Counted from the first letter of the stretch, positions 43,402 to 51,406 are shown. The stretch: DNA of 64,000 nt from CAVQBJ01 sp963724405 (GCA_963724405.1 CAVRUQ010000003.1:1736001-1800000), one strand, 5' to 3'. The notes: generated by a model from the letters alone, not told the origin. Numbers and translations: made by a program.

Positions 43402-44076
43402 ATGAGGTCCTACGACGAGTACTGCGCACTCGCGAAATCGCTCGACGTCGTCGGCGACCGGTGGACGCTGCTGATCATCCGCGAGCTCGCGTTGCGCGGA
43501 CCATGCCGGTACACCGACGTGCGTAACGGACTCCCCGGGATCGCCAGCAACCTGCTGGCCGAGCGGCTGCGCGAGCTCGAGCACGCCGGCGTCATCGCGC
43601 GCGAGGAAGCGCCGCCACCGATCGCGACCACCCTGCTCCGCCTCACCCCGCGCGGCGAGCAGCTCCGGCCGGCACTCGAGGACTTGATCCGGTGGGGGCT
43701 TCCGCTGATGACCGATCAGAAGCCCGATGATGCCGTCCGGAGCCACTGGCTGGCGTGGGCGCTCGAGCTCATGCTCAGCGATCGCCAGCCGGACGCACCC
43801 GCCGTGACCGTCGAGCTTGTCACGGGCGATCAACCGATCGTGATCGAAACACGCGACGGCGCGATCCACACCCGGCTCGGCCCGGCCGACGGAGCCGACG
43901 CGACGCTCACCGGACCCCCGAAGCCGATCCTCGGGCTCCTGCTCGGCCTCCTCCAACCCGCCGATGCCAAGGCGCGCGGAATCGACTACCAGGGCGACCC
44001 GGCCATCCTCGACCGCATCGGCGTTGCACACGACACCAAGCGCTTCACGGAGCTGAACGCAAACGGACCCTCCTGA
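43402..44076 (+). CDS. HxlR-family regulator with a C-terminal sterol-carrier-like domain
   Basis: The 224-residue protein has the N-terminal HxlR winged helix (EYCALAKSLDVVGDRWTLLI, then GIASNLLAERLRELEHAGVI). The C-terminal ~100 residues (VELVTGDQPIVIETRDGAIH, LTGPPKPILGLLLGLL) resemble an SCP2-type ligand pocket, which HxlR proteins usually lack but some actinobacterial members carry. The Cys in YDEYCALAKSLD is the typical redox-active or conserved Cys. It probably controls the divergent MFS exporter. Confidence 0.85.
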   Translation: MRSYDEYCALAKSLDVVGDRWTLLIIRELALRGPCRYTDVRNGLPGIASNLLAERLRELEHAGVIAREEAPPPIATTLLRLTPRGEQLRPALEDLIRWGLPLMTDQKPDDAVRSHWLAWALELMLSDRQPDAPAVTVELVTGDQPIVIETRDGAIHTRLGPADGADATLTGPPKPILGLLLGLLQPADAKARGIDYQGDPAILDRIGVAHDTKRFTELNANGPS

Positions 44077-44225
44077 TGCGGGAGCGACCGTGCGGCTCTG
44101 GCGATGGACAGAGCTGATCGGCGCTTTCGAACCGCGTGGACGTGGGAAAACTCGCGGCGGAACTGGCGGTTGCCGCCTGTTGTGACCGTTGACGCGGCCC
44201 CATTTCACGGCCTGCGCCACCAACG

Positions 44226-44254
44226 CCGAAGGCCACTTCTCGACTGGCCTTCGG
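44226..44254 (-). terminator. Degenerate copy of the tRNA terminator hairpin
   Basis: CCGAAGGCCA and TGGCCTTCGG arms with a 9-base loop. It is part of the repeated block that runs to the tRNA fragment at 44311-44355. Confidence 0.55.
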
Positions 44255-44310
44255 GTCTTCGGTCGGCCTCCGTGCGGGCCCCTCGGGTCACGCCCCTTGC
44301 TCGGCCGGGG

Positions 44311-44355
44311 TAGCGGCGGCGGGATTCGAGCCGGAGACTTCGGATTATGAGCCCG
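44311..44355 (-). repeat. Partial initiator-tRNA copy 3 (att-like, most diverged)
   Basis: Same layout as the other copies but with about seven substitutions, including in the anticodon stem (CGGGCTCATAATCC). It overlaps the 3' end of the PIN gene at 44345. Confidence 0.7.
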
Positions 44356-44752
44356 GAATCTGGGAGCGAGGCTGCGCCCGCCCGGCGATTCGGTTGAGCT
44401 TCTTGTCGAGCGTCAGCAGCGTCGCGTCCGCGCCCAGCGCAGTCGCGAGAGACAGCGCATCGGGCAGACGCAGCGAGGGGTGGTCGGCCCTGAGACGAGC
44501 CGCGCGCCGAGCAACGGCGCGATCGACCGGGACGACCGCGATGCCCGCTGCATCGAGAAATCCCTCCACCGTCGAGTCGGTCCCCTGCTGCAACGGGCGC
44601 ACGATCGTCTCGGCATAGACAGTCGCGCCCAGCAGCAACTCGTCGCCCGCTGCCAGCCGGGGACGCAGCTGCGCCACGGCGCGGTCGTGCTGATCGTCCC
44701 CGGGATCGAGGAATGCGATCACGACGTCCGCGTCCAGCGCTACCCGCGCCAC
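44345..44752 (-). CDS. PIN-domain toxin (VapC-like), ending inside a tRNA fragment
   Basis: The 135-residue PIN protein has acidic residues in ALDADVVIAFLDPGDDQHD, TVYAETIVRP and RLPDALSLATALGADATLLT. The last five codons and the TAA stop are supplied by the tRNA-derived copy 3: the stop is the TAA of the anticodon-loop sequence CTCATAA. The GTG start overlaps the antitoxin gene by 13 bp. It is a probable RNase toxin. Confidence 0.85.
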   Translation of the reverse strand: MARVALDADVVIAFLDPGDDQHDRAVAQLRPRLAAGDELLLGATVYAETIVRPLQQGTDSTVEGFLDAAGIAVVPVDRAVARRAARLRADHPSLRLPDALSLATALGADATLLTLDKKLNRIAGRAQPRSQIPGS

Positions 44753-44961
44753 TCGCCACGCAGCTCGTCGAGGTGCCCACGCGGATACGTTCCAGCAGGC
44801 AGGCTGCCGGCGTATCGGTCGATCACGTCGTCGGCGCGCTCGACCTCGATCCGGCCGCGGCCCGCCGCTCGAATCACGACCTCGTCACCCGCTGCCAAGC
44901 CAGCCTCCTTGATCACGCGAACGGGAAGGGTCACCTGATTCTTTCTAGAAACCTTGCTCAT
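44740..44961 (-). CDS. AbrB/MazE-like antitoxin (VapB type)
   Basis: The 73-residue protein has an N-terminal swapped-hairpin SpoVT/AbrB fold: SKVSRKNQVTLPVRVIKEAG, then GDEVVIRAAGRGRIEVERAD. The C-terminal part contacts the toxin. The start MSKVSRKNQ is the family norm. An inverted repeat around a TATGAT box upstream suggests autoregulation with the toxin. Confidence 0.85.
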   Translation of the reverse strand: MSKVSRKNQVTLPVRVIKEAGLAAGDEVVIRAAGRGRIEVERADDVIDRYAGSLPAGTYPRGHLDELRGEWRG

Positions 44962-44962
44962 C

Positions 44963-44990
44963 GCTTTACGATCATAGCAATAGGTAAAGC
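44963..44990 (-). promoter_or_regulatory. Promoter and operator of the vapBC-like pair
   Basis: GCTTTAC (44963-44969) and GTAAAGC (44984-44990) form a perfect 7-bp inverted repeat. Between them, on the minus strand, is TGCTATGAT, an extended -10 element (TATGAT at plus 44971-44976), ten bases before the antitoxin start. Confidence 0.7.
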
Positions 44991-45157
44991 AGTAGGCGGC
45001 GGGCGTGACGGTCATCCTGCTCGCTGCAACTGTCCCGTTCACAGACCATGTGATGCCGCCGAATGGATGCAGGTTCGCGAGGCCGTGCTGGAACGCGAAG
45101 GTGCCCATCGGCCCGATCCGGCCCATGCGGACTCTGAAGCATCCGGCCCCACCAACG

Positions 45158-45187
45158 CCGAGGGCCGCCATCACGCGCGGCCTTCGG
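45158..45187 (-). terminator. Copy of the tRNA terminator hairpin
   Basis: CCGAGGGCCGC and GCGGCCTTCGG arms with one G-T pair. It is part of att-like block 4. Confidence 0.55.
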
Positions 45188-45244
45188 GTCTCTGGTCGGC
45201 CTCCGTGCGGGCCCTTTCGGGTCTCGCGCTGCGGTCGGCCGGGG

Positions 45245-45288
45245 TAGCGGGGGCGGGATTCGAACCGGCGACCTTCGGGTTGTGAGCC
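45245..45288 (-). repeat. Partial initiator-tRNA copy 4 (att-like)
   Basis: On the minus strand it runs from GGCTCACAACCCGAAGG to CCCCCGCTA, with few changes from the intact tRNA. It breaks in the anticodon loop like the others. Its 3' flank matches copy 2 (TCGCGCTGCGGTCGGCCGG). Confidence 0.75.
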
Positions 45289-45418
45289 AGAACGCGTGCC
45301 GGGATCGCTGCGGTCGAGCGTGACCGTGACGCTTCCTGCTTCCCGCGCTTGACGATCCGCAGACGCGCCGCAGGTCGCCCCAACCGACCGCTAACCGACG
45401 CTTTCTGCGGCGTGCCCG

Positions 45419-46540
45419 GTGGACCGCGCGATCACCGGCTGCGTCCGCTCTCCGGCGCGGGGCGCGATCAGGGCCACCGTCAGCGCGGCCCCGACGCCGG
45501 CGAAGCCCGCGCCGAGGACCGGTCGATTCGCCGGCCTGTTTGTCGTCATCTGGTGGGTCTGGGTCGCCCTCACCACCTACGCCGATCGATTCGGCACCGA
45601 AGACGGGTTCAACCGCGTCGCCATGCTCGTGGCGATGCTCCTGGCCAGCGCGCTGGCCGCCTCCGTGCCCGGTGCGTTTGCCGGGCACACGGCGCCCTTC
45701 GCGATCGCCTATACGCTGCTCGAGTGCGAGGAGGTGGCGCTGTACGAGCGCGCCCGCCGACAGGTGATCGCGGTCCGCGAACTCCACCGCCGCTATGTCT
45801 TGACAGGCGTCGTGAGCCTGGGCTTCTGGCTGGCGTCGCTCACGCTCGTCGGCACTGGGCGATACACGCTATGGGCGATCGCCATCGCCATCGAGATGGC
45901 CAATCCATGGCTCAGCCTGAAGGCGTCCCGCCCGGCGCCGCATAACGCCTCTCACCTGCCCGAGCGCTTCGGCACCTTCATCCTCATCGTGCTCGGCGAG
46001 TCGGTCGCGCGGCTCGTCAGCGCCGCCGCACAGCGGCCGTGGACCGTGGCGCTGTGCGTAGTGCTCGCCGCCGCGTTTGCAATCGTCGCAGGCCTGTGGT
46101 GGATTTCCTTCGGCGCCATCGACCATGGCTCGGTCCGGCGCGGTCGGCGAGCGACCTTGGCCTACATGTACACGCAGTTGCCGATGGTGGCCGGCATCGC
46201 AGCCGCGAGCGCCGGCCTGCATCGCGCCATCCTTGCGGCCGCGGGAGCCGGCCCGATCGCGATGGGCCCCCGAGCAGCGCTGTACGGCGGCGTGGGCCTG
46301 TATCTGCTTGCCGCGGGCGCCTCGGCGTCTCAACACGGCCGCCGGCGCGCTCGGCGGGTCCGTTTGGCCGCGGCCGTGTCGTCCTTCGGACTCATCTTGA
46401 TGGGCGCGATCGTCGCACCCGTCTATCTCGTCCCGGCCCTCACGGTCGTCGTGCTCGTCGCGATCGCGCTCGATGCGCCGCGCCGCCGTGATCCCGAGCC
46501 GGTGCGTCGAGTCGGGTCACTCGCGCTCGCGCGGGCGTAG
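45419..46540 (+). pseudogene. ltrA: LtrA-family membrane protein, 5'-truncated
   Basis: The 373-residue frame encodes most of a low-temperature-requirement A protein: WWVWVALTTYADRFGTEDGF, CEEVALYERARR, HLPERFGTFILIVLGESVAR and WWISFGAIDHG are family hallmarks, with many membrane helices. The family's first conserved block (an F-D-L-V-F-V helix) is missing; the frame instead starts with an Arg/Ala-rich stretch that begins 130 bp from att-like copy 4. The 5' end was probably lost at that junction. It might still be expressed, but I treat it as a likely remnant. Confidence 0.6.
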
Positions 46541-46601
46541 GGGCCCCGGGCATGGATCCCGGTCAAGCGACCTCGCGGCAACATCGGCCGGCAGGGCTCC
46601 T

Positions 46602-46784
46602 GTGAACGACAAGTGGCGCGGTGGCCGAGATCGGATCATCCTCCGCGACGGGCGTCAGCGCGGCGCCGTCGTCTCGGGCACCGCAGTGGTGGCCAGCCCG
46701 ACGCTCAACCCGGCGGACGCCACCGTCGAGGTCAAGCCCAAGGACAATCCGAAGCAAGTAGTCATCGCGATCCTCATCGGCTGA
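46602..46784 (+). pseudogene. Fragment duplicating the C-terminus of the secreted protein at 39947
   Basis: From a GTG, 60 codons encode DGRQRGAVVSG, VVASPTLNP and the closing VIAILIG, nearly identical over ~45 residues to the end of the 193-residue protein (DNA also similar, including the CATCGGCTGAG at the stop). The signal peptide and body are missing. It is either a remnant or a minimal tail gene. Confidence 0.6.
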
Positions 46785-46978
46785 GGACGCCGGCCGGGCG
46801 CCGCCTGCCCGCTCTTCTCTACGTGGGGAACGTCCTGCATGGCCGTGGCGCGGCGGGCGCTGATCTCGAGACACCGAAGGCCACTCTTTCCCGGTCTGGC
46901 TCGGTGTCGGTCGGTCCCGGGTGGACTCGATGCCGCCGTCAGCTCTGGCGGCGCGGCGGCGGTATGAAGTCTGAACCG

Positions 46979-46984
46979 TAGAAT
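46979..46984 (+). promoter_or_regulatory. Leaderless-type -10 hexamer for the cupin gene
   Basis: TAGAAT ends seven bases before the ATG at 46992. Confidence 0.5.
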
Positions 46985-46991
46985 CGCGGCC

Positions 46992-47393
46992 ATGCCGTTC
47001 ACGCTCAGGAACCTCAGGGAGGATCTGCCGGACGTCGGGTCCAACTTCGACGGCGCACCGGACCTGGAGTTCCGCCCCGCGACTAAGGCGCTCGAGCTCG
47101 AGCAGTCCGGCCTGAGCTATCAGCGCATCCCGCCCGACTACCGGTTCCCATACGGCCACACGCACGCGGAGCAGGAGGAGGTGTTCGTGGTCCTCGGCGG
47201 GAGCGGGCGGATGAAGCTCGACGACGAGATCGTCGAGGTGAAGAACTGGGACGTCGTGCGCGTTCCGCCCGGTACATGGCGAGGGTACGAGGCCGGGCCG
47301 GAGGGCCTCGAGATCCTCGTCTTCGGCGCGCCCAACGTCGGCGAGAACCCGCGGGAAGACGTGGAAGGTCAGCGAGACTGGTGGGCTGACTGA
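46992..47393 (+). CDS. Cupin-domain protein
   Basis: The 133-residue single-domain cupin has PYGHTHAEQEEVFVVLGGSG with the metal-binding H-x-H-x-E-E pattern, and WDVVRVPPGTWRGYEAGPEG as the second motif, where the usual His is replaced by Arg. Metal use may therefore be altered. The catalytic or binding role is unknown. It is the last cargo gene before the intact tRNA. Confidence 0.8.
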   Translation: MPFTLRNLREDLPDVGSNFDGAPDLEFRPATKALELEQSGLSYQRIPPDYRFPYGHTHAEQEEVFVVLGGSGRMKLDDEIVEVKNWDVVRVPPGTWRGYEAGPEGLEILVFGAPNVGENPREDVEGQRDWWAD

Positions 47394-47517
47394 GCGTCGC
47401 CCGGCGGATGGTCGGCGGTTGCTTTCGCGGAACCGGCTCGCGTCGTGGCGTGCCTCCTGGCCGATGTTCGACATCCGTTGTTTGACACGTGCCCAATTCG
47501 GCCGCCTCCCGAGAACG

Positions 47518-47547
47518 CCGAAGGCCGCCCTCGCGGGCGGCCTTCGG
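47518..47547 (-). terminator. Terminator of the initiator tRNA
   Basis: CCGAAGGCCGCCC-tcgc-GGGCGGCCTTCGG, a 13-bp stem located ~60 bp beyond the tRNA 3' end. The same hairpin is copied with the tRNA fragments. Confidence 0.65.
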
Positions 47548-47604
47548 GTCTCTGGTCGGCCTCCGTGCGGGCCCGTTCGGGCCTCGCGCCTCGGTCGGCC
47601 GGGA

Positions 47605-47678
<74 letters not shown>

Positions 47679-47782
47679 TCGCTGCTTACGTTTTAGCACA
47701 ACATCTGCGCCCTGAACAACCGGACCGGACGCCGATCGGGGCGTCGACCGGCTCCGTGCGCAGGCCATTCGCGGCCCCCGGC

Positions 47783-47788
47783 TACGAT
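47783..47788 (+). promoter_or_regulatory. Leaderless-type -10 hexamer for the Ppx/GppA gene
   Basis: TACGAT ends seven bases before the GTG at 47796. It overlaps an in-frame ATG at 47787, which argues that the GTG is the true start. Confidence 0.5.
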
Positions 47789-47795
47789 GCCCCGC

Positions 47796-48719
47796 GTGCA
47801 CGTGGCGGTCGTCGATATCGGGACCAACTCCACCCGCCTGCTCGTCGCCGACGTCCGGGACGACGGCGGAGTCGACGAGCTGGTGCGCCGTTCGGAGGTG
47901 ACGCGGCTCGGCGAGGGAGTGGACGCAACCGGCACCCTGAGCGAGGAGGCCATGAGTCGCGTCTTCGCCGTGCTCGACGACTACCGGCTTGCGATCGACG
48001 AGCACGGCGTTCAGGCCAACCTCGCGGTCCTCACCAGTGCCGTTCGCGACGCGGCCAATGGCGCGCAATTCACCGCGCGCGTCCGCGAGGAATACGGTCT
48101 CGACGCGCGCACGCTTTCCGGCGACGAAGAGGCCGCGCTCACGTTCCTCGGAGCGACGAGCGAGCGTGACGACGTGACGGAGCCGCTCGTCGTCATCGAC
48201 ATCGGCGGCGGCTCGACCGAGTTCGTCGTCGGCGAAGGGCACCACGCGTCCTTTCACGTCTCGACCCAGGCGGGCGTGGTGCGGATGAGCGAGCGTCACA
48301 TCCATTCGGACCCGCCGCGCCCGGAGGAGCTGCAGGCGCTCGAGGCGGACACGCACGAGGTGTTCGAGGCTGCGCTGCCCGAGGCGGAGCGACGGCGGGT
48401 CACCGAGGGCATCGCCGTTGCGGGGACGGCGACGTCGGCGGCCGCGATCGAGCTCGAGCTCGAGCCGTACGACCCCAAGCGGGTGCACGGGTACCGGCTG
48501 CTGCTCGCGACGGTCGAGCTGCTGCTCGCGCGCCTCGCCGCGATGACCGACGACGAACGGCGTCGCGTCGCCGGTCTGCATCCCGAGCGGGCGCCAACGA
48601 TCGTGGCCGGGATGATCCTGCTCGCCGAGGCGATGCGGGCGTTCGGGCTCAGCGCCGTCGAGGTCTCCGAGCACGACATCCTGCGCGGCGGCGCGCTGCG
48701 CCTCGCCGGGCGCGGCTGA
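47796..48719 (+). CDS. Ppx/GppA-family phosphatase (exopolyphosphatase)
   Basis: The 307-residue ASKHA-fold protein has the phosphate-1 motif VAVVDIGTNSTRLLVADV at the N-terminus, the ALTFLGATS region, and the phosphate-2 motif VVIDIGGGSTEFVVG near residue 135. It lacks the C-terminal HD-like domain of long PPX, as usual in actinobacteria. It degrades polyphosphate or (p)ppGpp. The GTG start at 47796 is preferred because the upstream ATG lies within the -10 box. Confidence 0.9.
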   Translation: MHVAVVDIGTNSTRLLVADVRDDGGVDELVRRSEVTRLGEGVDATGTLSEEAMSRVFAVLDDYRLAIDEHGVQANLAVLTSAVRDAANGAQFTARVREEYGLDARTLSGDEEAALTFLGATSERDDVTEPLVVIDIGGGSTEFVVGEGHHASFHVSTQAGVVRMSERHIHSDPPRPEELQALEADTHEVFEAALPEAERRRVTEGIAVAGTATSAAAIELELEPYDPKRVHGYRLLLATVELLLARLAAMTDDERRRVAGLHPERAPTIVAGMILLAEAMRAFGLSAVEVSEHDILRGGALRLAGRG

Positions 48720-48830
48720 AGCGGCCGGGGCGGGGAGACCGGGGCCCGGCGACCGGCGACCGGCGACCGGCGGTGATGCGGCTACCCCCGCGCGCGGGCC
48801 GCGGGGACGCCCAAATCGGGCCGCGCGCGG

Positions 48831-48879
48831 GAAGTTTGGTCGATCTTGTCGCACCAGCAAAGAAGATCGACCAAACTTC
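48831..48879. repeat. 17-bp hairpin containing copy A of the 37-nt element
   Basis: The arms at 48831-48847 and 48863-48879 (GAAGTTTGGTCGATCTT and its complement) pair perfectly over 17 bp with a 15-base loop. The inner 48837-48873, read on the minus strand, is the counterpart of 9293-9329. It is more AT-rich than its surroundings. Confidence 0.7.
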
Positions 48880-48930
48880 GAGCGAGAGCTGGCTCCCCGC
48901 CGCAAACCCGAACGCGCGCCGCCCGCCGCA

Positions 48931-49058
48931 CCCGCCCCGGACGCGCCCCGGACGCGCCCCGAAACACGCACGCCCCCCGAACGCGCCCCGCCCCCAAACG
49001 CGCCCCACCCACCGAACGCGCCCCGCCCCCCGCACCCGCCCCGCCCGCCCCGCCTGCC
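48931..49058. repeat. C-rich irregular repeat, G-quadruplex-prone on the minus strand
   Basis: ACGCGCCCC occurs at 48941, 48952, 48981, 48998 and 49016, separated by C-runs of up to six. The minus strand therefore has many closely spaced G-runs of four or more. Confidence 0.6.
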
Positions 49059-49382
49059 GACCAGCGCGCGCCCCGACTCGCAGCCCCCACCACCTCCGCG
49101 CTTCAAGTCGCGCCAACCGACCCGCCAGCGACCAGCGCCCAAACCCTCCCGCACACCAAATCTCCCGCAAATACGGGGAACGACTGGACGTATGTACGAT
49201 TGCTGGCCAGCCAGCCAGCCCGGATACTCCCCTCATCGACGGGCATGGCGAGCTTGCTTGCCGTTCCCGCTGATCATAGGTTCGGGCGTATTTGCCGCCT
49301 CGTGCGGCACCTCCCGCCGTCCGAACCACACCACCCGGCCCCTCATAGGTACGTACCCCTGCCCGTCCTTGGGGCCAGCTTT

Positions 49383-49408
49383 GAAGGCCGCCCGTGAGGG
49401 CGGCCTTC
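49383..49408. terminator. Terminator hairpin after the ThDP enzyme gene
   Basis: GAAGGCCGCCC-gtga-GGGCGGCCTTC is a perfect 11-bp stem with a 4-base loop, ~64 bp beyond the stop of the minus-strand gene at 49472. The arms are the same sequence as the tRNA terminator. Confidence 0.65.
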
Positions 49409-49471
49409 AGGCTTTCGAGACCGGGCGCGCCGCGCCCGGGCACGACCCGCGGCGGCGCTTGCGCGACGACC

Positions 49472-51139
49472 TCACGCCAGGTTCGCGCGCCGCGGGTACG
49501 CGATGCTCGGATCCGTGAGCACGTTGACGAGCGCCGGGCGCCCGGCCTCGAACGCCCGCGCGAGCGCCGGCTTGAGGTCCTCGGGACGCTCGACGAGCTC
49601 GCCGTGGCCGCCGAGGGCCTCGACGACCTGGTCGTAACGCGTGCCCGGGCGCAGGTCGGCGGCGACGGAGTAGCCGTAGAGGAACTCCATCGGGTGCTTC
49701 TCGAGCGCCCAGATCCCGTTGTTGCCCATCACCCCGACCACGTCGACTCCGTGCCGGGCCAACGTGTCGAACTCCAGGCCCGAGAAGCCGAACGCGCCGT
49801 CGCCGAGCAGGAGCACGACCTGGCGGTCGGGATGCGCGAGCTTGGCCGCGAGGGCATACCCGGGGCCCGAGCCGAGGCATCCGAACGGACCGGGATCAAG
49901 CCAGCACCCCGGCTCGTAGCTGTCGATCACCCGCCCGGCGTACGAGACGAAGTCGCCGCCGTCGCCGACGATGATCGCGTTGCGGTCGAGCACCTCCCCG
50001 AGCTCCCGGTACAGCCGCATCGGATGCAGCGGCGAGCGTCCGTCCGCGCGCTCGGCCTCCTCGCCGGCGCGCTTGTCCGTCTCGCCGGCGCGCAGGCGCT
50101 GCAGCCACGCCGCCGTTTCGAGCGGACCGCCCCCGGCCGCGCCCGCGAGGTCGCGCAGCGTCGGCTCCAGACGCCCGTAGCACTCGGCCGCGACGGGGCG
50201 CGGATGCGTGCGCTCGGGCTCGGCGACGTCGATGGCGACGATCTCGGTCTCGGGCCCGAACGCCCCGCCGAAGCCGAGACGGAAGTCGAGCGGCACGCCG
50301 ATCACGAGCGCGACGTCGGCTTCGGCGAGCGCCTGCCCGCGCATGCGCGAGAAGAACAACTCGTGGTCGGCGGGCACGCACCCGCGCGCCATGCCGTTGA
50401 GGAAGACGGGGATGCGCAGCGTCTGCGCCAGCTCGAGGAGCGCCTCCTCGCCGTGCCCCCAGTACAGATTCGTCCCGGCCATGATCACCGGGCGCTCGGC
50501 CTCGCTCAGCAGCGCGCCGGCGCGTTCGATCGCGTCGCCGTCGGCGAGCGCCTCGGCGTGGCGCAGGAGGTGGCCGCCGGCGAGCGAATCGTCCTCCTCG
50601 GAGGCGTCGGCCGCCTCCATGAAGACGTAGTCGAGCGGGAAGTCCACGAACGTCGGTCCGCTGTGCGGTTCGAGCGCGGTCGCAAACGCCTCGTCGACGA
50701 GCGCGGGGATCTCCCCGGTGCTCTGCACGGTGGACGCGCGCTTGGTGAGCGGTCGCACGAACGGCACATGATCGATCTCCTGCAGCGAGCCCTGGCCCCA
50801 GCGCATCTGCGGCGCGCGCCCGCCGAGCACAACGATCGGTGAGTGGTTGGACTGCGCGCTGGCGATCGCGCTCATGCCGTTCGTGACCCCCGGGCCGGCC
50901 GTCAGCGCGGCCACTCCGGGCTCGCGGGTGACCTTCGCCCAACCCTCGGCCGCGAACGTCGCCGCCGCCTCGTGTCGCGTGTCGACGATGTCGATCCCCT
51001 CGGCCCGACAGCCGTCGTAGATGGAGAACAGGTGACCGCCGGAGAGCGTGAACAGCTTCCTCACGCCGTGGGCCTTCAACCGGCGCGCGACGAGCCGCCC
51101 GCCGTGCACCGTCGTCTGCTGCTCGGTTTCGCTTGACAT
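49472..51139 (-). CDS. Thiamine-diphosphate enzyme, acetolactate-synthase-like
   Basis: The 555-residue protein shows the three-domain ThDP architecture: N-terminal PYR domain with the activating Glu in DTRHEAAATFAAEGWAKVTR (E57), central domain, and C-terminal PP domain with GDGAFGFSGLEFDTL and NN downstream (the G-D-G...N-N cofactor motif). It resembles the acetolactate synthase / 2-hydroxyacyl-CoA lyase / oxalyl-CoA decarboxylase branch; no regulatory-subunit gene is adjacent, so branched-chain synthesis is less likely. The start at MSSETEQQ is supported by TAGAGT eight bases upstream. Confidence 0.8.
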   Translation of the reverse strand: MSSETEQQTTVHGGRLVARRLKAHGVRKLFTLSGGHLFSIYDGCRAEGIDIVDTRHEAAATFAAEGWAKVTREPGVAALTAGPGVTNGMSAIASAQSNHSPIVVLGGRAPQMRWGQGSLQEIDHVPFVRPLTKRASTVQSTGEIPALVDEAFATALEPHSGPTFVDFPLDYVFMEAADASEEDDSLAGGHLLRHAEALADGDAIERAGALLSEAERPVIMAGTNLYWGHGEEALLELAQTLRIPVFLNGMARGCVPADHELFFSRMRGQALAEADVALVIGVPLDFRLGFGGAFGPETEIVAIDVAEPERTHPRPVAAECYGRLEPTLRDLAGAAGGGPLETAAWLQRLRAGETDKRAGEEAERADGRSPLHPMRLYRELGEVLDRNAIIVGDGGDFVSYAGRVIDSYEPGCWLDPGPFGCLGSGPGYALAAKLAHPDRQVVLLLGDGAFGFSGLEFDTLARHGVDVVGVMGNNGIWALEKHPMEFLYGYSVAADLRPGTRYDQVVEALGGHGELVERPEDLKPALARAFEAGRPALVNVLTDPSIAYPRRANLA

Positions 51140-51147
51140 CGCCGGCG

Positions 51148-51153
51148 ACTCTA
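51148..51153 (-). promoter_or_regulatory. Leaderless-type -10 hexamer for the ThDP enzyme
   Basis: TAGAGT (minus strand) ends eight bases before the ATG at 51139. Confidence 0.45.
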
Positions 51154-51202
51154 CTGGAGTCGCGCCGGCCGACCGGCCGTTCATCGGCTATCGTCGCGGT
51201 GG

Positions 51203-51284
51203 ATCAGATGGAGCTCTGATGTGAGGGCGGGCCGAACGCCCGTCCTGCGAACCGCCCGCTGACGGACAAGGGCTGATGGCTCCT
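51203..51284 (+). promoter_or_regulatory. Fluoride riboswitch (crcB motif)
   Basis: The first stem is ATCAG / CTGAT with loop ATGGAGCT (51208-51215). Further on, GCCCGTCC pairs with GGAC-aa-GGGC, followed by the signature GCTGATGGCTCCT. The loop bases GGAGC (51210-51214) can form a pseudoknot with GCTCC (51279-51283), exactly as in known fluoride aptamers. A short hairpin (CGCGAAC ... CGCG) follows as a possible expression platform. It lies upstream of two crcB fluoride-channel genes, which is the usual context. Confidence 0.9.
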
Positions 51285-51322
51285 TTCGCGAACCTGTGTT
51301 CACGCGAGAGGAGACGTCGACC

Positions 51323-51406
51323 GTGCCGCCCCGCCCATCGCTCAGCCTGCCGCCCTCACCGGCGACCCGCCGCCCACCCACAGCCGTTCGGATAGCCGAT
51401 GCCTAG
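51323..51406 (+). CDS. Possible 27-residue leader peptide upstream of crcB1
   Basis: A GTG with GAGGAGA nine bases upstream opens a 28-codon frame (MPPRPSLSLPPSPATRRPPT and onwards) whose TAG at 51404 lies just inside crcB1 (start 51399). The crcB1 ATG itself has only a weak ribosome site, so translation may be coupled. This is a prediction from spacing and signals only. Confidence 0.4.
   Translation: MPPRPSLSLPPSPATRRPPTAVRIADA

Larger units (their letters stand above)
44991..45418. other. Non-coding region containing att-like block 4
   Basis: No gene is supported. The terminator copy at 45158-45187 and the tRNA fragment at 45245-45288 fill the centre. The ~130 bp to the right lead into the truncated LtrA gene. 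Confidence 0.5.
48720..49471. other. 752-bp non-coding region with hairpins and C-rich repeats
   Basis: No gene is supported; apparent frames are low-complexity Arg/Pro translations. It contains three CGGCGAC 7-mers in tandem (48748-48769), a long hairpin (48831-48879), a C-rich block with five ACGCGCCCC copies (48931-49058) and a terminator-like hairpin (49383-49408). Confidence 0.6.

Noticed and set aside
44740..45174. Longer N-terminal form of the AbrB-like antitoxin.
   Set aside because: The upstream part translates the promoter region and lacks family similarity; the operator and -10 box lie directly before the start at 44961.
48649..49443. Gly/Arg-rich protein on the minus strand of the C-rich region.
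   Set aside because: No ribosome site, no recognisable domain, and the composition is fully explained by the repeat; it overlaps the end of the Ppx gene.
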